DNA of 64,000 bases from NCBI GenBank assembly GCA_038843675.1, contig JAWBRV010000005.1:1-64000 (forward strand), in the 5' to 3' direction. A program made the position numbers and the translations under genes. This document shows positions 17,400 to 26,445 of this stretch, in pieces (position 1 is the first letter of the stretch; every line of letters starts with the position of its first letter). A model generated the notes under the pieces. That model worked only from the letters and a program-made list of their open reading frames with translations. It did not search any database and was not told the DNA's origin. The DNA comes from Candidatus Bathyarchaeia archaeon (GTDB taxonomy: Archaea; Thermoproteota; Bathyarchaeia; 40CM-2-53-6; CALIRQ01).

Positions 17400-17562
17400 G
17401 GGAGGGTCGCAAAATGGGCCATCTTGAAATCTTGAATAAAATCAAATAAATCAAGTTCGATCGCATTTTAGCCGGATCGGGCCCAAAATGGGCCCATTTT
17501 GGGATGAGAAATCAAAGAAATCAATAAATAATCAATATTCCGGATGAATTGAGCCGAAATTC
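17400..17562. repeat. A+T-rich island with AATCAA repeats and a 22-bp perfect palindrome
   Basis: Positions 17482-17503 are CCCAAAATGGG followed directly by its reverse complement, a perfect 22-bp palindrome. AAAATGGGCC also occurs at 17412. On both sides AATCAA or AAATAATCAA is repeated at least five times (17440-17455 and 17510-17540). The composition is much richer in A+T than the surroundings. It lies just after the stop of the 17563-19818 gene (minus strand), so the palindrome could be a transcript-end hairpin; a protein binding site is the other option. Confidence 0.6.
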
Positions 17563-19818
17563 TTATTCCCGGCGCATGCGAGAGGCGGCCCCCCGCGCCA
17601 TCCCGGCCATTCCCATCGCCGCGATAGCGATCCCGAGGCCCGAGGCCGCGATGGAGGAGAGGACGAAGGCCGAGGCCGATAGGGCCATGAGGGCGCCGGA
17701 TCCCGATGCCTCGGCCAAGGCCATCAGGGAGGCGCTGGCCGAGAGGGCGATCGCCGCCGATATGGCCGCCCGTTTCCAAGCCCTTCGCCTAGGCCATTTC
17801 ATGGCCATCAGGGCCAAGGGAGGGCCGAGGTAAATGGCCCCTATGAGGGCCGATGCTATCAGGCCGGCGAAGGCAACGGCAGCCTCCCGGCCCAATGGCT
17901 CCGCCGCCGCATAGGCGAGGCTCGATGCCTCTAAGGAGGATATCAAGGGCGATAGGGCGGCCCTGGCGATGGCCCTGAGGCCCTCGTCCCCGTATAGGGC
18001 CTCGGCGATGGCGGGGCTGAAGGAGTAATACCAGGCGTTGAACGCCTCCATGAAATGGCCTCCGGCGAACGTCCCCATGACTATGCCGTCCCTGAAGCCC
18101 CTCAGGAATTGGATCCTCGGGTCCAGCTCGGATCCATACGCGGCCGTGGCTATGAGGCAGCGCGGCAGGCTGGGGGGCAGCTGGGGCACCGGCGGTCCCG
18201 GGGCTAGGGTCGTTGTAACGGTGGCCGTGGCGATGATGGTGCTGGTCGCCGTGGCGACGAACTGCGTTTGCGTCGTCGTGGCCGTCAGGCTCGTGGTCCC
18301 CTCCTCCTGGATCCATTGCGTGGAGGTGCTCGTGAAGGTCTCCGCCGCGATCGTCTGAATCGCCCTGGTCGTCCTAGTGAAGAGCACCGTCGTCGTAGAC
18401 GTGGCCACGTAGGACGTCGTTATTGAGGAGTACGTAAGGGTCATGGAGGTCGTCGCCACGTAGCTGGTCGAGATCGAGGTCGAGGTGGTGGAGGCCGTGA
18501 TCGGCACCGTGGCCACGTAGGTCGTATAGGTAGTGGTTATGGTCGCGGGCGTGACTACCCAAACGGTCGTGGTCGTGGGCATTATGCCCGTGGTGGTCGT
18601 CATGGATATGCTGACGGTGTCGGTGATCGTGGAGGAGGTCGTGGCGGCGGTGCTGGAGTGGGCTGCTGCTATACCCGCGGCTGCAGGGGGCCTCTCTGTC
18701 GGAGTCACGATTTGGGGCGATGTGGTGAAGCTCGTCGCCGTTTCGGAGGTGGAGGCCAAGCTGAGGGCCGGGACGGTCGTGGTGATCGTTGGGCCCTTGC
18801 CGGGCCCTTGCTCGAGCCGGCCCACCCTCCCGGCGCCCCATTCTCCGAAATAGACGTCCCTGGTATTGACATCGGTCGAGTTTACGGCCAAGTACCAGGG
18901 CTGGCTGTTGGAGGTCGGCGTTTGATATTCCCAAAAAATGCCCTTAATAGGCGAGAGCCTCCCGATCTTCGCGGCGTTGAACTCCGCGAACCAAAACTCC
19001 TTGGCTTTGGAGTCGTAGGCGATCCCTCGGGGCTTGCAGTTGCCCGTAGGGATCGCGTAGAACGTCGCGATGCCGCTCCAAGGGGCGAGCCTCCCTATCT
19101 GATCCGATCGCTCCGATGTAAACCAAACGTAGCCCTCCTCATCAACGATTATATCATATGGCCCGCTCCCGCCCGCCGGGTATTCCTCTATGATTCCAAT
19201 ATCGGGATAGAGCCTCCCTATCTGGTTGGACATGTATTCGGTGAACCAGACCTCCCCGGTTCTATTATCGAGCGCGATCCCCAGCGGGGCGCTATTTGGA
19301 GTTGGCAGCGTGTACTCCGTCAAGATCCATTTTCCATCCCGATAGCTCAGGGCCCCTATCTTATTACCGTAGTACTGGGTGAAATAGACGGTTGTATCGT
19401 TCCTTGATATTATCCTCGCGGGCCCGGACCCTGACGTCAGGGAGAACTCGCGCAGCTCCCAACCGCCGGAAGATTTCTTCAAAAGGCCTATCTTGCTTCC
19501 TCGATACTCGGTGAACCAGATCGTTGAAGCGTTCTTCACCCATATCCCATATGGCTCGGAATCCTTCGTGAGGTTGAGCTCCGTTATCACCCTTTCTGTT
19601 GTACCCTGCTTCAAAATCCCTATCTTCGAGGTCCCGTCGTCGTATTGTTCCGCGAAGAACACATGGGTCTTGTTCAAATGAATCCCAACCGGCCTAGCCC
19701 CGGCGGCGAGCGAATACTCCGCCATGTAGGTGGCGGAGGTCGGCGCCGAGAAGAGCGGGACGAGCGCCGAGGAGAGGATCGCCAGAAGGGCGATCGCTTT
19801 GATAGCGCCCCTATTCAT
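17563..19818 (-). CDS. Vgb-like propeller protein with Thr stalk and C-terminal CFI-box membrane domain
   Basis: ATG 19818 overlaps the stop of the upstream paralogue (ATGA), so the long upstream frame is a shadow. Order over 751 residues: signal peptide (1-30), about seven propeller blades with WFTEYRG, YFTQYYG, WFTSERS and WFAEFNA (30-330), Thr/Ser stalk (330-535), then CLIATAAYGSEL, IQFLRGFRDG and FNAWYYSFSPAIAEAL, the CFI-box type C-terminal domain. Three to four hydrophobic helices and RMRRE end the protein. The C-terminal anchor differs from the IPGF tags of its paralogues. Surface display is inferred; ligand unknown. Confidence 0.85.
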   Translation of the reverse strand: MNRGAIKAIALLAILSSALVPLFSAPTSATYMAEYSLAAGARPVGIHLNKTHVFFAEQYDDGTSKIGILKQGTTERVITELNLTKDSEPYGIWVKNASTIWFTEYRGSKIGLLKKSSGGWELREFSLTSGSGPARIISRNDTTVYFTQYYGNKIGALSYRDGKWILTEYTLPTPNSAPLGIALDNRTGEVWFTEYMSNQIGRLYPDIGIIEEYPAGGSGPYDIIVDEEGYVWFTSERSDQIGRLAPWSGIATFYAIPTGNCKPRGIAYDSKAKEFWFAEFNAAKIGRLSPIKGIFWEYQTPTSNSQPWYLAVNSTDVNTRDVYFGEWGAGRVGRLEQGPGKGPTITTTVPALSLASTSETATSFTTSPQIVTPTERPPAAAGIAAAHSSTAATTSSTITDTVSISMTTTTGIMPTTTTVWVVTPATITTTYTTYVATVPITASTTSTSISTSYVATTSMTLTYSSITTSYVATSTTTVLFTRTTRAIQTIAAETFTSTSTQWIQEEGTTSLTATTTQTQFVATATSTIIATATVTTTLAPGPPVPQLPPSLPRCLIATAAYGSELDPRIQFLRGFRDGIVMGTFAGGHFMEAFNAWYYSFSPAIAEALYGDEGLRAIARAALSPLISSLEASSLAYAAAEPLGREAAVAFAGLIASALIGAIYLGPPLALMAMKWPRRRAWKRAAISAAIALSASASLMALAEASGSGALMALSASAFVLSSIAASGLGIAIAAMGMAGMARGAASRMRRE

Positions 19819-21752
19819 TCGGCATCGCGCCCCCTCCTTTGCCTGCATAACCTCAGGAGCGCCGCCCCGGCCCCAAGCCCAGCCAAGACCGATGGCGCCT
19901 CGAAGCCCGGTATCGCCAACCCGCCCGAGGGGGTGGCCGTCGTGCTGACGGTCGTCGTAACGGTCGCGGTCGTGAGAGTGGTGGAGGTCGCCTGCGCGAT
20001 AGCCGTGGCCCAAGACGTGAGGGTTAGGGTGGAGGTCGTCGTTGCCGTGGCCGTGGTCGTCACGGTATAGTTCACCAGGGCCGTTGTGGCGTAATACCAA
20101 GTGGTCGTCGTAGTCCCCGTTTGAATGACCTCGAAAGTGCCCGGGATCGTCAGCGTGGTCGTCGTCGTGGAGATGAAGCTCGTGAGGGTCGCGGAGGTCG
20201 TCGTTGTGGTCGTCGTGGACCAGGTTTGGACCGTCGTCGTTAACGTATCCTCCCTCGTCTCCGTCGTCGTCCCCAATGGTATCGTGGAGGTTCTCGTCAC
20301 CGTTATTGGGGCGGTTATGACGAAGACCGTTTTGTTGTCCGTGACGGTGGAATAGGTAACGGTCCCGGCTCCGCTCATCGTCGTCGAAACGGAGGAGGAG
20401 GCCAATGCCCCGAGCGGGATGATAGCGGTAGTGATGGTGGAGGCCATCGTGTTAGCGGTAGCCGTCGAATGGGTGCTCGTCGAGAAGGTCGTCAGGGTCG
20501 TATAGGAGGTCGGGCCGACCCTTTGGTTCAACCTAGCTATCCTGTTATCGGGCTGGGTGGCCTCCGTGAACCATATGTAGCCGCTGTCGTCCATCGCCAA
20601 GCCCGTTGGATAACTGATCGATAACGGGGTCCTATACTCCATCAGCGCCCCCGTCCCCGGGACGTAGCGGCCTATCCTATGGGATCTGCGCTCCGTGAAC
20701 CAAACGTCGTATTTGGCGTATTGGCCCCAATCTATGGCTATTGCCCAAGGCTCGCTGTCGGCGTTGGGGAGCTTTATCTCGGTCACGAGGCCGTTGGCCG
20801 GGTCAAGCTGGCAAATAGCGTTCCGATCCTGATCCGTATACCAAACCTTCCCATCGGGGTCGATGGCTATGCCCCATGGCCTTCCTCCTACAGTATACAT
20901 CATGAACACGCCGGTCCAATGGTTCAACCTCCCCACCTTACCCTGCTCGGGGCAGGTGAACCAGACAGCGTCCCCGGGATAAGCGGTGGCTATGCAAACG
21001 GGCTTCGCGTTATCGGGGACGCTATACTCCACCAAGGTCCATTCGGATGGCGCTATCGTGCCCGAATCCCTAGTGGAATAAAACTTGTATATCTTGCCAT
21101 TGCCATAGTCGGCGACCCAAGTTATGGGCTTACCGGATGAGCTATTATAGCCGACGACTATGCCCCTAGGCTCCGAGCCTGAGGGGAGTTGCCATTCGTA
21201 AATCCCGTTCTTGGCGGGGACCAGGAGCCCGATCCCCCTCCCGAACCGCTCGGTGAACCAGATCCCCCTCGTCCCATTGGGCAACGTCTCCATATAGGTC
21301 CTCCCATCCGATCCCCTAACGCTGGCGGCGATGCCCCAAGGCGTCCCGCCGACGGTCGGTATGGGCCATTCGGTGAACGTGGATCCCGAGAGGCGCCCTA
21401 TCCTATTCGCCAACTCCTCAGCGAACCAGATGGCCCCTCCCCTATCCACGTCGATGTTCAAGGGCCTCGGGTCCCCGGCCAATACATACTCGGTTATGAC
21501 CGAGGCCCGGGTCGGGGCCGATGAAAGCGCTAGGGCCAATAGGGCGATCGCCCCAAGGGCCCGGATGGCCCTCCAAGCGTTCCCGCCGAGGCGTCCCTTC
21601 TGGGGCGATGGCGCCATCGCTATCGCCACGGCCGATAACAGCGCCGCTTCAACCCCCATCGAACCGAGCCATAGGGCCAATGTGGGGGGTGCCATGGCCA
21701 AGAGTTTGATCATCGCTGGCGCGGGCCGCCGCGCCGGGGCTTGGGATCGCAT
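19815..21752 (-). CDS. Vgb-like propeller protein with Thr-rich stalk
   Basis: The frame opens at ATG 21800, but the TATA box (GGTTATATAA, 21801-21810) touches that codon, so transcription should begin near 21776 and ATG 21752 (MRSQAPARRP) is the better start; ATG 21713 and 21617 are alternatives. Two hydrophobic segments (about 20-45 and 70-85) precede the mature region ITEYVLAG. Seven blades with WFAEE, WFTERFG, WFTCPEQG and WYTDQD follow, then a Thr/Ser stalk and LAIPGFEAPSVLAGLGAG with a basic end (CRQRRGRDAE). It is the first gene of a two-gene operon with the CFI-box paralogue. Confidence 0.82.
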   Translation of the reverse strand: MRSQAPARRPAPAMIKLLAMAPPTLALWLGSMGVEAALLSAVAIAMAPSPQKGRLGGNAWRAIRALGAIALLALALSSAPTRASVITEYVLAGDPRPLNIDVDRGGAIWFAEELANRIGRLSGSTFTEWPIPTVGGTPWGIAASVRGSDGRTYMETLPNGTRGIWFTERFGRGIGLLVPAKNGIYEWQLPSGSEPRGIVVGYNSSSGKPITWVADYGNGKIYKFYSTRDSGTIAPSEWTLVEYSVPDNAKPVCIATAYPGDAVWFTCPEQGKVGRLNHWTGVFMMYTVGGRPWGIAIDPDGKVWYTDQDRNAICQLDPANGLVTEIKLPNADSEPWAIAIDWGQYAKYDVWFTERRSHRIGRYVPGTGALMEYRTPLSISYPTGLAMDDSGYIWFTEATQPDNRIARLNQRVGPTSYTTLTTFSTSTHSTATANTMASTITTAIIPLGALASSSVSTTMSGAGTVTYSTVTDNKTVFVITAPITVTRTSTIPLGTTTETREDTLTTTVQTWSTTTTTTTSATLTSFISTTTTTLTIPGTFEVIQTGTTTTTWYYATTALVNYTVTTTATATTTSTLTLTSWATAIAQATSTTLTTATVTTTVSTTATPSGGLAIPGFEAPSVLAGLGAGAALLRLCRQRRGRDAE

Positions 21753-21800
21753 CGAGGGCTGCACCGGAGCCTGATTGCCATTATTTTGGCCCCAATTCAT

Positions 21801-21810
21801 TATATAACCT
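21801..21810 (-). promoter_or_regulatory. TATA box of the 21752-17563 operon
   Basis: On the minus strand the bases read GGTTATATAA, preceded by a purine-rich BRE-like AAGG. It decides against the annotated-looking ATG at 21800, because transcripts should start about 25 bases further on. Confidence 0.6.
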
Positions 21811-21954
21811 TAATCCGGGGCCCGAGCCGGCCCCAAGGGCCGCGATCCCGCTCGGCCGCCCGGATCGCCCGCCATCCTTCCCTCGAACCCGTAAAATGGC
21901 CCGATGCAGGCCGATCGAGTTAAGCAGGGTCGATTAAATATGGATCGAAGCGGC

Positions 21955-23307
21955 CTAAAGGAGGTCCCGGAGCTCGCCCTCGATGAGGCCCCTTATCCTC
22001 CTCAGCCCCTCGGCCGTTTCGGCCTCGAACCTCAGTACCAAGGCCGGCTCGGTATTCGAAGGCCTCACGAGGGCCCAGCCATCCTCGAACTCGGCCCTGA
22101 CGCCATCGATCGCGACGAGGCTTATGCCCTTGGCCTCGAGCTTGGCCCTAAGGGCCTCGACCACTCGGAACTTCCTATCGTCGGGGCATGGGATCCTCTC
22201 CTCGGGCGTGGATGCGTACTTGGGCAGCGAGGCGGCGATCTCCGACAAGGGCCGATCCGACTTCGATAGGATCTCGGCCATCTTCGCGGCCGCGAATATG
22301 CCATCGTCATATCCGTAATAGCCCTCCGCGAAGTAATAATGGCCGCTCAATTCGCCCGCCAAGACCGCGCCCCGGGCGAAGAGCTCCCTCATGACGTAGG
22401 AATGGCCGACCCTTATCATGGAGGGCCTCCCGCCCAAGCGCCTTATATGGTCCGCGACGGCCCTCGAGGAGGCCACGTCGAATAATATCTCCCCTCCCCC
22501 GCGCCCCTTGAGGGCCTCCGAGGCGAAGATCATAAGGGCGACATCGCCCCTTAGGGCATTGCCCTTTTCATCCAAGAACCCGACCCGATCCCCATCGCCA
22601 TCGAACGCTATGCCCAGATCGGCCCCCCGCCTTTTGACCTCGGCCCTCAAATGGGCCAAGGTTTCCTCCTTCAATGGGTTAGGTATATGGTTCGGGAACC
22701 TCCCATCGGGCTCGGGGAACAGGACCTCCGCCTCGCAGCCCAGCTCCTCGAAGAGCTCCCCGACGAAGCCGCAGGTCCCGTTGCCCGCATCGATGATGAC
22801 CCTCAAACCCCTCCCGAGCCTTATCTTGGCCCTCAGGAGCTCCGAATAGGCCCCGCGGACCTCCATCCCCGATTCCCGCCCCAAGCCAGTCCAAGGCTCA
22901 AGGGCCATCGGGCCCTTCGTCGCCCTTTCCTCTATCTCCCCGATGCCCGATTCATACGTCAGCGAGAGGGCCCTCTCGCGGCAGAGCTTGAAGCCATTAT
23001 ACTCGGGCGGGTTATGGGATGCCGTCACGGCGGCCCCGCCATCGAGGCCGAAGTGGGCTATGGCGAAATATAGCAACGGGGTCGGCTGGAGGCCCAGCTC
23101 CACGGCATCGCAGCCCGCCGCCATGAGGCCCGATTTGAAGGCCGCCTCCAATGCGGGGCCGCTGAGCCTCGAATCCCTCGCGACCGCGACCTTCCTCCCC
23201 CCGCCGCCCAAGAAGGCCCCGAAGGCGTTCCCTATCCTAAGCGCCAGATCGGGGGTCAGTTCCTCGCCGTAAACGCCCCTTATATCGTAGGCCCTGAATA
23301 TCCCCAT
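21955..23307 (-). CDS. Phosphomannomutase/phosphoglucomutase (phosphohexomutase)
   Basis: 450 residues, the normal family length. RAYDIRGVYGEEL opens domain 1; TASHNPPEYNGFK holds the phosphoserine (residue about 97); DGDGDRVGFLDE binds Mg; ELSGHYYFAEGYYGYDDG is the sugar-binding loop; RPSNTEPALVLRFEA is the phosphate-binding loop of domain 4. It interconverts hexose 1- and 6-phosphates, supplying nucleotide sugars for glycoprotein synthesis; the many stalked surface proteins and glycosyltransferases nearby would need these. Archaeal members often act on both mannose and glucose, and GlmM activity is also possible. Confidence 0.92.
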   Translation of the reverse strand: MGIFRAYDIRGVYGEELTPDLALRIGNAFGAFLGGGGRKVAVARDSRLSGPALEAAFKSGLMAAGCDAVELGLQPTPLLYFAIAHFGLDGGAAVTASHNPPEYNGFKLCRERALSLTYESGIGEIEERATKGPMALEPWTGLGRESGMEVRGAYSELLRAKIRLGRGLRVIIDAGNGTCGFVGELFEELGCEAEVLFPEPDGRFPNHIPNPLKEETLAHLRAEVKRRGADLGIAFDGDGDRVGFLDEKGNALRGDVALMIFASEALKGRGGGEILFDVASSRAVADHIRRLGGRPSMIRVGHSYVMRELFARGAVLAGELSGHYYFAEGYYGYDDGIFAAAKMAEILSKSDRPLSEIAASLPKYASTPEERIPCPDDRKFRVVEALRAKLEAKGISLVAIDGVRAEFEDGWALVRPSNTEPALVLRFEAETAEGLRRIRGLIEGELRDLL

Positions 23308-23358
23308 CGGCCATCCGAATGGATTGGGGGCAGCTTTCGCGTTAAACCTTTTCGCCCC

Positions 23359-23760
23359 TCAGGCCCCCAATGCCGATAGCTTCCTTTCTATCTCCGACGC
23401 CGGAACTGCGCCTATGATCCTATCGACCAGCTCCCCGTCCTTGAAGAAGAGGAGCGTTGGGATGCTCATTATCGAATACCTGCTCGGGACCTCCGGGTTC
23501 TCATCGACGTTCAGCTTCCCGAAGAAGACCCTGCCCGCGTACTTTGAGGCGAGCCCATCTATGATGGGGCCCATAACGCGACAAGGGCCGCACCAAGGGG
23601 CCCAACAATCTATTACCGCCAGTCTATTCTCCCTCACGACCCGATCGAAATCCCCATCGGTTACGATGGCCGGCGTCGTCCCCCTTTGGGATCCGCCCTC
23701 GCCATGGAGCATATCCCGGAGCTTCTTGGCCTTTATCCTTTCCAGCTCATCCAACTCCAT
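23359..23760 (-). CDS. trxA: Thioredoxin
   Basis: 133 residues with the classical active site WAPWCGPCR, cis-Pro segment SIMSIPTLLFFKDG and GAVPASEIERKL. The first 25 or so residues (LERIKAKKLRDML) are a charged helical extension found in several archaeal thioredoxins. It reduces protein disulfides in the cytoplasm. It is transcribed divergently from the TrmB-like regulator, with which it shares an 81-base gap. Confidence 0.92.
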   Translation of the reverse strand: MELDELERIKAKKLRDMLHGEGGSQRGTTPAIVTDGDFDRVVRENRLAVIDCWAPWCGPCRVMGPIIDGLASKYAGRVFFGKLNVDENPEVPSRYSIMSIPTLLFFKDGELVDRIIGAVPASEIERKLSALGA

Positions 23761-23791
23761 CGCACCTCCCCGCGGGAGCGGCGGGGAAACC

Positions 23792-23829
23792 TATAAATCT
23801 TGCGATAGTTCAACATTCGTAAACATTCG
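23792..23829. promoter_or_regulatory. Divergent promoter region trx / TrmB-like regulator
   Basis: CTATAAATCT (23791-23800) is a TATA box for the plus-strand regulator, whose transcript should start near 23820. Two direct copies of AACATTCG (23812-23819 and 23822-23829), ten bases apart, cover that start and may be an autoregulatory operator. Confidence 0.45.
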
Positions 23830-23841
23830 AGGACCGGTGGC

Positions 23842-24231
23842 ATGGCCTTAAGGGAGATGAGATCCCAGGCCCTATCCCAAAGGATAGGGTTCAAGGACCT
23901 CGCCAAATGCGCCCTCGGCGTTCAGGAGGCGGAGCTCAGGGCCTATTTGATGCTCTTGAAGGGGGGCCCATTAACGGTCCAACAGGTCGCCCGGGGGATG
24001 GGGAGGAGCAGGCCGACCGCGCAAAGGATCCTGAACAACCTCGTTTCCAAGGGCTTGGCCGCGAGATCCGAGTCGGCGCTGAGGGGCGGGGGCCGCCTAT
24101 ATTCGTACGAGGCGGTCCCGTTGGAGCGCGTCAAAGCCATGATAAGGGCAGTCGTGGACGAATGGTATGAGAGGTTCATCGCCGTCCTAGAGGGGGAGGG
24201 GATCGGCGAACCGGACCGGGCCTCGGCCTAA
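23842..24231 (+). CDS. TrmB/MarR-like winged-helix regulator
   Basis: 129 residues. GVQEAELRAYLMLLKGGPLTVQQVARGM is the TrmB-type entry to a winged helix; SRPTAQRILNNLVSKGLAARSE is the recognition helix and GGGRLYSYEAVPLERV the wing. A C-terminal helix may dimerise; no sugar-binding domain is present. It likely controls itself and perhaps thioredoxin, through the repeats in the shared promoter. The 3' end overlaps the convergent hydrolase gene by 56 bases. Confidence 0.8.
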   Translation: MALREMRSQALSQRIGFKDLAKCALGVQEAELRAYLMLLKGGPLTVQQVARGMGRSRPTAQRILNNLVSKGLAARSESALRGGGRLYSYEAVPLERVKAMIRAVVDEWYERFIAVLEGEGIGEPDRASA

Positions 24232-26317
24232 GGAGGCGGATGGCCGCGAGGCCCAGCAAGGCCCCCAAGGCCGCGGCGGACCATCCCAAGCCGGGTATGG
24301 AACCCTCGACCAAAACATTCGCGCTAACTTGCGCGAGGTCCCCCGCGCTCCCCCTGAGCTCATAGGTCCCGGGGGGCAAGGGCATCCCGCCCTCGTCCCT
24401 CCCGCTCCATTCGAACGAATAAGATTTCGATCCGCCCGGGGGCAGCTCCTCCTCCCCGGCCCATCCCGCGGCCCGATGCCTCGACCATCTATAAACCTCC
24501 CTCCCGGCCGGGTCCAAGATCACGACTTCCAGATCCGATCGATCGTATCGGGCGATCCCAAGCCCATCGTTCTCGATCCTGAGGGTCACCAAATAGGTCC
24601 CATTCTGGCCCGGCGATTTGGCGGCCCAGATCTGGGCCCTTAGGGAGGGCTTAGGGGTTTCGAAGGCGAGCCTCCTGCCGATCGGATCCAGGGTTGCGTT
24701 GACAGCATTTGATGGCAGGGCTATGGATATGGAATGTTTTCCCATGCATCCGAATGGCCCCGGCCCACTCGAATCGCCTCTTAGGAGGAAGCCCCCATCG
24801 ATCCGGATCGCCGGCCAAGCCCAATCGCCCAGCCAGCCCAAATCGATCGACCAAGCCCAAGCCTTATCGCGGCGGGCGAAATCGATGGCCCGGAAGGAGG
24901 CGGCTATGCGGCGGTGATCCGCATCTATCTCAAGGGCCAAGGATTGGGCATCGGCCCTCCAGCCCAGCCCCGAGGCCCGCGAGAGGATCCCCTCCCCGAG
25001 CCCCCTTGGCCCGCCCTCGATATATTCGCTCCATAGGCTCAGGAATCCATCGCCGGCGAACTCGATCCGGATCTTGGCATCGGGAGGCTCGAGGGCGATC
25101 GCGCAATTCGCGGAGGGGAGGGATGGGGCGCCGGGGGGCCTAGCACAAGCCTCAAGGAAGCCCGCTATCAACCGGAAGGGCGTTCGATCGTAGTGGACTC
25201 CATCGCCCTCCGGGAACCAAACTTCGTGGCCCGATCCCTCGAAGAGATGCCATTCCTTCCTCTGGGGTCCTGCCCCTTGGATCCCTTGGAAGAACTCGAG
25301 GCCTTGGGGCCAAAGCTCCCCGCCGTAAACCTTCCCGTATAATAGGATGGCGTTAGCCTTGACCGATTTGGAATCGGGTATGGAGGCTAGGATCCCCCTC
25401 GAGACCCCGCCCAAGGGGGCGCTAATAATTATGATCCCGTTCGGGGCCGCCCAGCCATCCGGGTCGGCCGAGGCCACCTCATGGGCCGCGGCCACGCCCC
25501 CAGTCGAATACCCGGCTAGGAATATCGCGCTATGGCCCGCCCTCGAGGCCCATTCCCTGACGGCCCTCAGCTGCGGCCCGCTTGGGCTATACCTGAGGGC
25601 AGGCCCGCTCCATGGGGCGACATCGCCGCCCCAAGGCTGATCGATTGTGGGGGCCAAGACGCTGTAGAGGCTCGCGAGGTCGGCTAGGAGGCGCATCGTC
25701 CCAAATGATTCCAGCTCGTATGGGTTAACGGTGATATGATATGGGAGGGCGTGTCCCCCGCCGAGCCAGATCACGCATGTGCCGCTGTCCCCCCTCCCCC
25801 AATAATGCCATTCCGAATCCCCTATGCGCACCTTGGTCGGCCCGGCCGGCATCGGGCTCGGCGCGGATGGCCCGGGCCCAATGACTTTTATTGAGAAATC
25901 GCGCCTCGCCCCATCCGGCTCCCGCCAATAATTCCCATGCCAAACCCTGTTGACGGCCGTTAGGTTCCAAACGCCGGCTTCGAAGGGCGCCAGGGCCCTA
26001 AGGGAGAATTGCCTATGGCCCGAGCCCGTAAGGTAGTACCTAACGCAATCCAATATCCCGGTCAAGCCTCCGGAGAAGATCCCGAGATCGGCGATCGTCC
26101 AGCCGCTATAGGAATATTCGATCGCGACCTTGACCTCGAAGAAATCCCCGGCCCTAACAGAGGCCGGATGCTCCACGCTGGCGATCCTCAGGATCGGCCC
26201 ACCCGCCGCGCCGGAGGCGGGGATAATCCGCGATGGGAGGGTTAGGAGGAGCGCCAAGGCGAGGGCCGTGGCCCTTCCCCTACCAAATCCATAGTTTCCG
26301 AATCCCAAGCGAGCCAT
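24176..26317 (-). CDS. Secreted alpha/beta hydrolase with BsuPI-like domain and C-terminal anchor
   Basis: A signal peptide (1-37) leads to an Ig-like region, then an alpha/beta hydrolase core with the nucleophile elbow AGYSTGGVAA (Ser about residue 273) and a late His (FEGSGHEVWF). Residues 560-660 (IWAAKSPGQNG, VTLRIENDG, YSFEWSGRDEGGMPLPPGTYEL) match the BsuPI/intracellular-protease-inhibitor beta-sandwich. The end is IPGLGWSAAALGALLGL and a basic tail, resembling the tags on the other surface proteins. It is probably an outward-facing esterase or peptidase of unknown substrate. 713 residues. Confidence 0.8.
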   Translation of the reverse strand: MARLGFGNYGFGRGRATALALALLLTLPSRIIPASGAAGGPILRIASVEHPASVRAGDFFEVKVAIEYSYSGWTIADLGIFSGGLTGILDCVRYYLTGSGHRQFSLRALAPFEAGVWNLTAVNRVWHGNYWREPDGARRDFSIKVIGPGPSAPSPMPAGPTKVRIGDSEWHYWGRGDSGTCVIWLGGGHALPYHITVNPYELESFGTMRLLADLASLYSVLAPTIDQPWGGDVAPWSGPALRYSPSGPQLRAVREWASRAGHSAIFLAGYSTGGVAAAHEVASADPDGWAAPNGIIIISAPLGGVSRGILASIPDSKSVKANAILLYGKVYGGELWPQGLEFFQGIQGAGPQRKEWHLFEGSGHEVWFPEGDGVHYDRTPFRLIAGFLEACARPPGAPSLPSANCAIALEPPDAKIRIEFAGDGFLSLWSEYIEGGPRGLGEGILSRASGLGWRADAQSLALEIDADHRRIAASFRAIDFARRDKAWAWSIDLGWLGDWAWPAIRIDGGFLLRGDSSGPGPFGCMGKHSISIALPSNAVNATLDPIGRRLAFETPKPSLRAQIWAAKSPGQNGTYLVTLRIENDGLGIARYDRSDLEVVILDPAGREVYRWSRHRAAGWAGEEELPPGGSKSYSFEWSGRDEGGMPLPPGTYELRGSAGDLAQVSANVLVEGSIPGLGWSAAALGALLGLAAIRLLRPRPGPVRRSPPPLGRR

Positions 26318-26445
26318 GCCTCAATGATCTAGGCAAGCTTCCCCCATGCGATTTAAAAAGCTCCCCCCTCTAGGCCGGGCCTCGATGAACCGGTTTTGAA
26401 ATCGTTTTAAGGCGCCCAAACGAAAGCGATCCCTCGGGGAATTCC

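Noticed and set aside
17400-17562. Replication origin
   Set aside because: No ORB-like motif and no cdc6/orc1 gene nearby; kept only as an unexplained repeat region.
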